The position numbers and the translations under genes are program-made. A stretch of 64,000 nucleotides of DNA from Sipunculus nudus (lineage: Eukaryota > Annelida > Sipuncula > Golfingiida > Sipunculidae). This document shows positions 58,080-64,000 of this stretch, piece by piece. The DNA is taken from the NCBI GenBank assembly GCA_026874595.1, contig CM049312.1, positions 51,961,429 through 52,025,428 on the forward strand. Direction: 5' to 3'. The notes under the pieces are model-generated. The model saw only the letters and a list, made by a program, of their open reading frames with translations, had not been told where the DNA came from and did not search any database. Within the stretch, counting starts at the first letter, position 1; every line of letters begins with the position of its first letter.

Positions 58080-59480
58080 CGAATGTTTAACGAGCGATCA
58101 ATGTTTGCTGGAATTCTTCGATTTCGGCAAGCATGTTTGTCAGTTGCGTATGTCAGTATGTTTGTGTATGTGTGTGTGTGTTTGTCACGACTCTATAGAG
58201 GCCACAATTTTGGAGCATCCGCTTTGAAACTTAGTTACAGAGATGATGGAAAACCAAAAGTCCTAGAACCCTATTGTTTTTGGTCAAAATAGGTCAAAGA
58301 TTATTTCAAAGCCCTTCTTCTAGTGTGTAGCGGCCTCAAATTTGTTGTAATCATGGTTATGCATTTTTGGGAAAAGCCTATGATTTTTGAAAATAAAAAG
58401 TCTAATTTTTCTTACTTTGTCAGTTTTAATGCTAGAGAGGTCTTGTTTTTTGCATTAGGTAGAGCTCAATAAGTACTACAAGATTATATTAAATGTCTCG
58501 CAATATTTTGTACAATGTATGGTCATATGAGATATTTCGAGATATCACTTAGTGATACCCTAGACATAAACGGATACATCTTTTGTCCTACACCAATATC
58601 TCGATTTTTTTCATTTTTGAATTATGACTGCAAAGGGGGCGCTGTACCCGAAACACTACAACATAAAATTTGTCGAATATATCTTCAAAACTAAAAACCT
58701 ATCTACATAAACTGTTGCTCATTTTGTTCCTCTATACCTTCTTAATAACAAGAATTTGTCATCTCATGTGTCACTGTGTCAGTATGTCTGTCTGTTTGTC
58801 AGTTATCCTCAATTTCGCCTGCTTGCTGGTTCTTGAGTCTAGCATATGGCATTCTACAGGCCACCGTTTTGCAGGAATCCTTTCGAAACTTGTGCATCTT
58901 ATGTTGTGCATTAATACTTCGAAAATGATTTTCATTTTTAGAATACATCTACTAGGGGGCGCTGCACTTGAAACACTACTACATAACTTTTTCTTTTACA
59001 TATCTCCAACACTATACAGCTTACTCACAAAAACTATGACTCATTTTCTTCCTCTTTGTCTTCAACATGACCTGGTTTAGTCACCTGCCCTCCATTTTGG
59101 TTTACTTTGTCAGTATGCTTGTCCCGTTTGTCGTCTTCAATTTGGTCTTTTTGCTGGTTCTTGCGTCTTACATATAGCATACTACAGTCCATAGTTATCC
59201 AGGAATCACTTTATAACTGACACACATCGTAAACAGGAAATATTTCTGGAAGCCGTATGTGTATTTTTCAAATAGGTCAAAGTTCAAGGTCAAGGTCATC
59301 AAAACACATCAGAATCTTATTTTCATCATAACTTTGTCAATATTGGTCCTATTTTCACAAACCATGGGTCATTTTTTCCTCGTCGTCCACTTCGTGCCCT
59401 GGATTAGTCATAGGCCCTCCACTTTATGTCACTTTGTCAGTATGTCTGTCTGTTTGTCAGTCGTCACTTTTGCTTTTTCT
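58080..59480. repeat. Dispersed repeat family B, inverse orientation, 3-4 units
   Basis: CACTTTGTCAGTATGTCTGT blocks near 58140, 58775, 59105 and 59430. The unit at 58760-59090 is the reverse complement of the units at 23.3-24.3 kb, including TTGCAGGAATCCTTTCGAAA and CTAGGGGGCGCTGCACT. A TCAAGGTCAAGGTCA run lies at 59284-59298. Confidence 0.8.
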
Positions 59481-59582
59481 TTTGCTTAATATTGAGTAAT
59501 TTACTTTAAATGATTTGACACACCACAACAATTATCTGTTCGGTAATGGATAATGCAGTTACAAGGTTAATAACAGTACAAG

Positions 59583-59672
59583 CGTATATATATATATATT
59601 TATATATATATATATATATTTAATATATATATAATATATGTAATATATATAATATATATATATATATATAAA
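59583..59672. repeat. (TA)n-rich microsatellite
   Basis: Almost pure TA/TTA tract. Confidence 0.9.
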
Positions 59673-61422
59673 GTTTTGAATAACAAAAAAGTAACACTGA
59701 TGCTTGATACGTAAAGTTAACGTATTTTCTTCAAAAGAATTTTCATTAATTTTATTTTCAATAGATTTCATTACATCTGCCATCTTAAAGATAAAATAAC
59801 CCCTACCTGGTATTGGGTGAACGATTGTTATTATTCAAATTACATAAAGATCAGGTGGAAATTTGCATCAAATTTTATAACCAGTGGTAAAACAAAAGAA
59901 ACAACAGAAATTCAGGTAGTATTCAATTTGTTCAGGGTAGTGTAAACATTGACATTTTAACAAGACTGTTGCAAAAATATGGGGAATTATTGGAAAGGGA
60001 AATTTGGGTTGTTTCAGGCTTTTCAAATATCCTGGTGTTCTTTATACATCCCTAGCAAAGAGCAGCAGAATACGCTTTCTTTCAGGGTAGTGCCATCTAA
60101 GAGAAATTCTGTTAACGTATTTGACCATGAAATACATACCTTTGCATCATTAATAGTCAGATTCTCGATAGCTTTCTGACATTGCAAGACGGCTGATCTA
60201 ATATAGAATAGTAACAGCTCTTCTTGTGTTGCTTGCATTTAGAGACCGTTGACCGGATTAAATTGATTAGCCTCATTGCCCAGTTTATAATTCGTGAAAT
60301 AACTGAAGTCGGGGAACAAAGTAAAAAATACTAAACTTTTGTATTCTCCCACCAAACTTTACCAAATTGAAATTAGCACCTAAAATTTTGTACTTTTCGA
60401 GGAACTTCTCATGTCACTTCATTATACCCATGCACCAAAAATGCCGCCCTCAACATGTGCCGCCCGGGGCCACCTGCTGCCCCCCCCCCCCCCCGGTACA
60501 TTTTATCGGATTTTTTAGAGAAATTTTGACAACATAAAACGATGTGGAAAAATTTAAAAAGAAATTTGATTCATGATATCTAGAGTTCAAGTGGGTCAGA
60601 GCACTGATTTAGGCATTTCTCCCTGATGTTTACAAGACAGCACGTGCTGTATTTGCATTTAAGGGTCAAATGTTTTCAAATTCAAATGCAACCGGACATT
60701 TTAAAATGCAAATGCATTTACATTAAGAGCGAACCCTGTTATTTGCCAAATTTGGTATAATTTGTTTTGTGTTTTCCTACTGTTCTGCTTATATGCTTTA
60801 ACAAAAGAAAACATTTTAATTATTGTTTGCCTGCATTGGTCTCTAGGAAAAACAGTCTAGTATGGGAAAGAACTACAACCAGTATATTACATTACAGTTA
60901 TGAGAAAACTGACACTATAGACAGGGTCATTTACTATTTGAAATGATATAAGTTTACAAAACATGATTAACTACATGATTAATCATTACCAGCAATAATT
61001 GTTAAATATAATTAAATCTACGCTTCACCGCCTGTACCCGAATTCTCTATTTTCAGTTTGAAATTCGAAGCCTTGAAGTCCTAATTAATAAACTTCTTAA
61101 CATTCCTGTAGTATTTAAATCAAAAGTAAAAACTTCTTTTTCAGATGAGATGTACCAAATGAACCGATCCCCCATCGGGGTACTTTTACATTTGCTTAAT
61201 CGACAGAAACAGGCGATGTGACTTTTGTAAATAAAAGATACTGATGGACGTCCTCAAGCCATATTAACGGTGTCCGCTAACCCATTAGGGTTGTTTGAAT
61301 ACAAGAATACATGTAATGTCTCTTGTGCCAATCAATTTGTTATGTACTGATTCATCCGCTTATCCAGCAACAGCAACGATAACGGCAGCGGCGACTAAAA
61401 TGAATTTTTGGGTGTGTGTAAT
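59673..61422. other. Intergenic, no recognised gene
   Basis: Poly-C run at 60481-60494; otherwise nothing recognised. Confidence 0.35.
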
Positions 61423-61595
61423 GTGGAACCCCGCCTTGCGACCACCCCGCATTTTCGACCAGCCCAACAAATACGACCACATTTCTTGGTCCCAAATATA
61501 CGATCCAGGTAACTAAGAATTTCACAAGTATGACCACCCTCAAGTGACGACAACATTGGTCAGTCCCCAAGGTGGTGGTAATTGTGGGGTTCCAC
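61423..61595. mobile_element. 173-bp MITE with GTGGAACCCC inverted ends
   Basis: GTGGAACCCC at 61423-61432 and its exact inverse GGGGTTCCAC at 61586-61595. The interior has repeated CGACCAC/GACCACC motifs. No coding capacity. Confidence 0.7.
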
Positions 61596-62436
61596 TGTAC
61601 ACATAAACCCTGTAAAATTTATAATCGGAAACCAAATCGCACGGGTTTTGTTCATAACGTTGGATATCCAGGAAGACGATATCCTTCCATAGTTGTATGA
61701 CATATAATTAAGTAATCATATGCAATATTCATGTATTATTTATGTCTTAATAATTTTATCATGACATTATAAAAATACAACTTAAACGGCCAGACGCATC
61801 TGATTTTTATGTTTATCCGTATTTCACAATGCTTTTCCTAATCGGATAGCCTACACAATAGAATTTGCAACGGAAATCCCAAATGTCTTAAGAAAGACTG
61901 GGAACTAAACAGCGAAGAGCATTAAGGATTATCCTTGTGTAACGAATAAGTATAAAAAAATCCAGCCATATATATACCATGACCTTTCAGTATTAACTCG
62001 GTTAATATCTTAGGTATAATTCTATACACAGATTTCACGGTAACGTTGGTACATAAGCGATTAATAATCGATCATAGGTCTTTATCTTTCAACTATCATA
62101 TATTATTTTTACAACCGATTCCTACTAGTGGTAGAAGCAGCACCAATGTTTACATCGAAAGGAATGAATGAAACAGGCGTGAATTTAATAATAATAAAAA
62201 AAATGGGAAATAGAACAATACATGTTTAATACGCCGGACATTACTTCTCGCATTATGGAGGTTAAGATACATCCCTCTATATACCCTTACCCTGACATAC
62301 CTCGCCTCTGTCGCCTCGCGACCTTCATATACCACTCCCTCTGATCTATAACCCTCCATCGACCTTGAAACGTGAAAAAAAAGGTGATGATTTTGTTTGA
62401 TTTAGACAAGGAGACAGCGACCGCAGTTTGGTCGTC
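61596..62436. other. Intergenic, no recognised gene
   Basis: Nothing recognised. Confidence 0.35.
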
Positions 62437-63085
62437 AGGTTTTATGTTTACAGGTTTGTAACAAAGTTAACAAGTGACCCATGGCTCATGACGCTCAGCT
62501 GACAAAGAAGACATTCACAAAAGGAATTTTATCACCTGAATGCCAAATTTTGTAGGTGGTATCCCCATTTTAAACTGAAGCTTAGCTCGGAGGATATGGG
62601 TAACAGAGACCAAATTTATGGTTTCTAAGGGGATTTTGTATGGACCTCCCTGGATGTCAAGTTAGAAGATTCCAGGTCCAATGGTTACAATTTGTGCCCT
62701 GTTAACAGACAACTACATCTTTGGAGGTATAAAAAAAATTGAGAAAAAATGCGTAAAATTTGAAAAAAATGCAGGTGGCGCCACCAGTTTATGTTTACAG
62801 GCTTGTAACAAAGTTAACAAGTGACCCATGGCTCATGACGCTCAGCTGACAAAGAAGACATTCACAAAAGGAATTTTATCACCTGAATGCCAAATTTTGT
62901 AGGTGGTATCCCCATTTTAAACTGAAGCTTAGCTCGAAGGATATGGGTAAAAAAGACATAATTTCAGGTTTCCACGGATATTTTTATGGACCTCCGGGAA
63001 AGTAAAGTAAGGAGATTCCAGGTGCAATGGTTACGATTTGTGCCCTAATAACAGACGACCACATCTTTAAACGTCTCAATAACAG
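62437..63085. repeat. ~350-bp tandem repeat (family E), 2 units
   Basis: Units start near 62437 and 62788 with TTTATGTTTACAGG.TTGTAA. Long stretches (GTTAACAAGTGACCCATGGC, TTTTGTAGGTGGTATCCCC) are nearly identical. A GCAGGTGGCGCCACCAG box joins the units, as in family A. Confidence 0.85.
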
Positions 63086-64000
63086 AGAAAAAAATCCAAA
63101 AATCGCGCCCCCCCCCCCTAAAATTCTGCTAACACGTATACCAGTCGACTACTGGCAAGTGATATGTTTGTTAACTCAAATTTATTTTATGTTCGATTAT
63201 TTGAGTGAACACACACACATAGATAAAATATGGCGTTTTCAGTAAATAAATATTTTCATGGTTCTCTGTGCACGGTTATGGTAATATTATTCCCATATGG
63301 AAAAGAAAGAAGAAAAACAAGAAAGATCTTGTCTTTAATGTAAATATAGATATATAAATCTGATATAATAATGTATACTTATTATCAGTTCTAAAGGTTC
63401 CTATTGACCTATAGAGAAACTAGTTTTGTTGTATTTGTTGAAATTTTGTGAAGAAAGAACAAAAGCTTAGCAAGATATATGGTGTAGCGCTTGACTAGAG
63501 CGGACGCATTGAAAACATGCGCTTGGAAATTCGTGATTTTGACCTGTATAGCCAACATGCAATTTTTATATAACCATTAATATTTGTGTATGATGGTTCA
63601 AGAAAGAGGATTTCGCTATATTTGGTTAGTTTGGTGGACTATTTGTGGACTTATCTGTATTGGCTTTGATGTGTCACCAACTGGAAACTGGTTGTCGAAA
63701 CGGCTATTGAAACAAGCCAAAACACGGTGCAATGAAGCGTGTAGCGTGTACTGCATGCAATGACGAAGCGTGCGCAAGGACCGGTAAACAACATGGTATT
63801 GTGTATGCATACGACCGTGAGGAATTACTTCGAAGCGAGGTCAAATGCATGGCAGAGCTGGATATAAAGTATTAGACCCACAAGCGGTGGTTAACACCAG
63901 GATATACAGAATTTTCAGGAGAATTAGTCGTGGTGGAAGACGGAATAGGGAACTCCTGAGAAAACAAAGGTCAGAGGTCTAACGTGTTGCTCTCAGCAAT
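63086..64000. other. Intergenic, no recognised gene
   Basis: No coding similarity seen up to the window end. Confidence 0.35.

Overview
This is animal nuclear DNA, most likely from a marine lophotrochozoan (mollusc, brachiopod or annelid). It is AT-rich and gene-sparse, with long introns, GT-AG splice sites, non-LTR retrotransposon debris, tRNA-derived elements, MITEs, minisatellites and several dispersed repeat families that carry TGACCTTGACC-type motifs. The lophotrochozoan assignment rests mainly on an acetylcholine-binding-protein-like gene, a family known from molluscs and annelids, and on the repeat style. The species cannot be named from the sequence.

Three genes are well supported. 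(1) 814-7199, minus strand: a complete four-exon VPS37 gene (ESCRT-I subunit, 221 aa); all exon phases agree. (2) 17574-39819, plus strand: a five-exon gene encoding a 264-aa Cys-loop-receptor extracellular domain with no four-helix channel domain. It has a signal peptide, the classic 110-bp nAChR exon, a loop C Tyr-x-Cys-Cys, and a C-terminal tail that looks like a GPI-anchor signal. Most aromatic ligand-cage residues are replaced, so it looks like a membrane-tethered, ligand-divergent relative of AChBP. (3) 51075-52202, minus strand: a single-coding-exon class A peptide GPCR (375 aa). A fourth, weak candidate (46.1-46.5 kb, minus) resembles the start of a tetraspanin.

Layout: 0-7.2 kb is VPS37, with tandem repeats next to its splice sites. 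7.2-17.5 kb is intergenic, with a CR1/L2-like LINE remnant, a palindrome cluster and a 413-bp miniature LTR element (TRIM) whose LTRs contain tRNA-like A and B boxes. 17.6-39.8 kb is the AChBP-like gene. Its 18.9-kb first intron holds segmental duplicates, 300-350-bp repeat arrays, a 32-bp minisatellite with higher-order structure and a Harbinger-like element. 40.3-46 kb carries two more repeat arrays. 46-53 kb holds the tetraspanin-like piece and the GPCR with a MITE just upstream. 52.7-56.8 kb is a nested retrotransposon stack: an L1/Tx1-like LINE and a tRNA-SINE inside an L2-like LINE. 57-64 kb is repeats without a recognisable gene.

The three genes do not form an operon or pathway. VPS37 is housekeeping membrane traffic. 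The AChBP-like protein and the GPCR are cell-surface or secreted sensory/neural candidates, but no functional link between them is visible.
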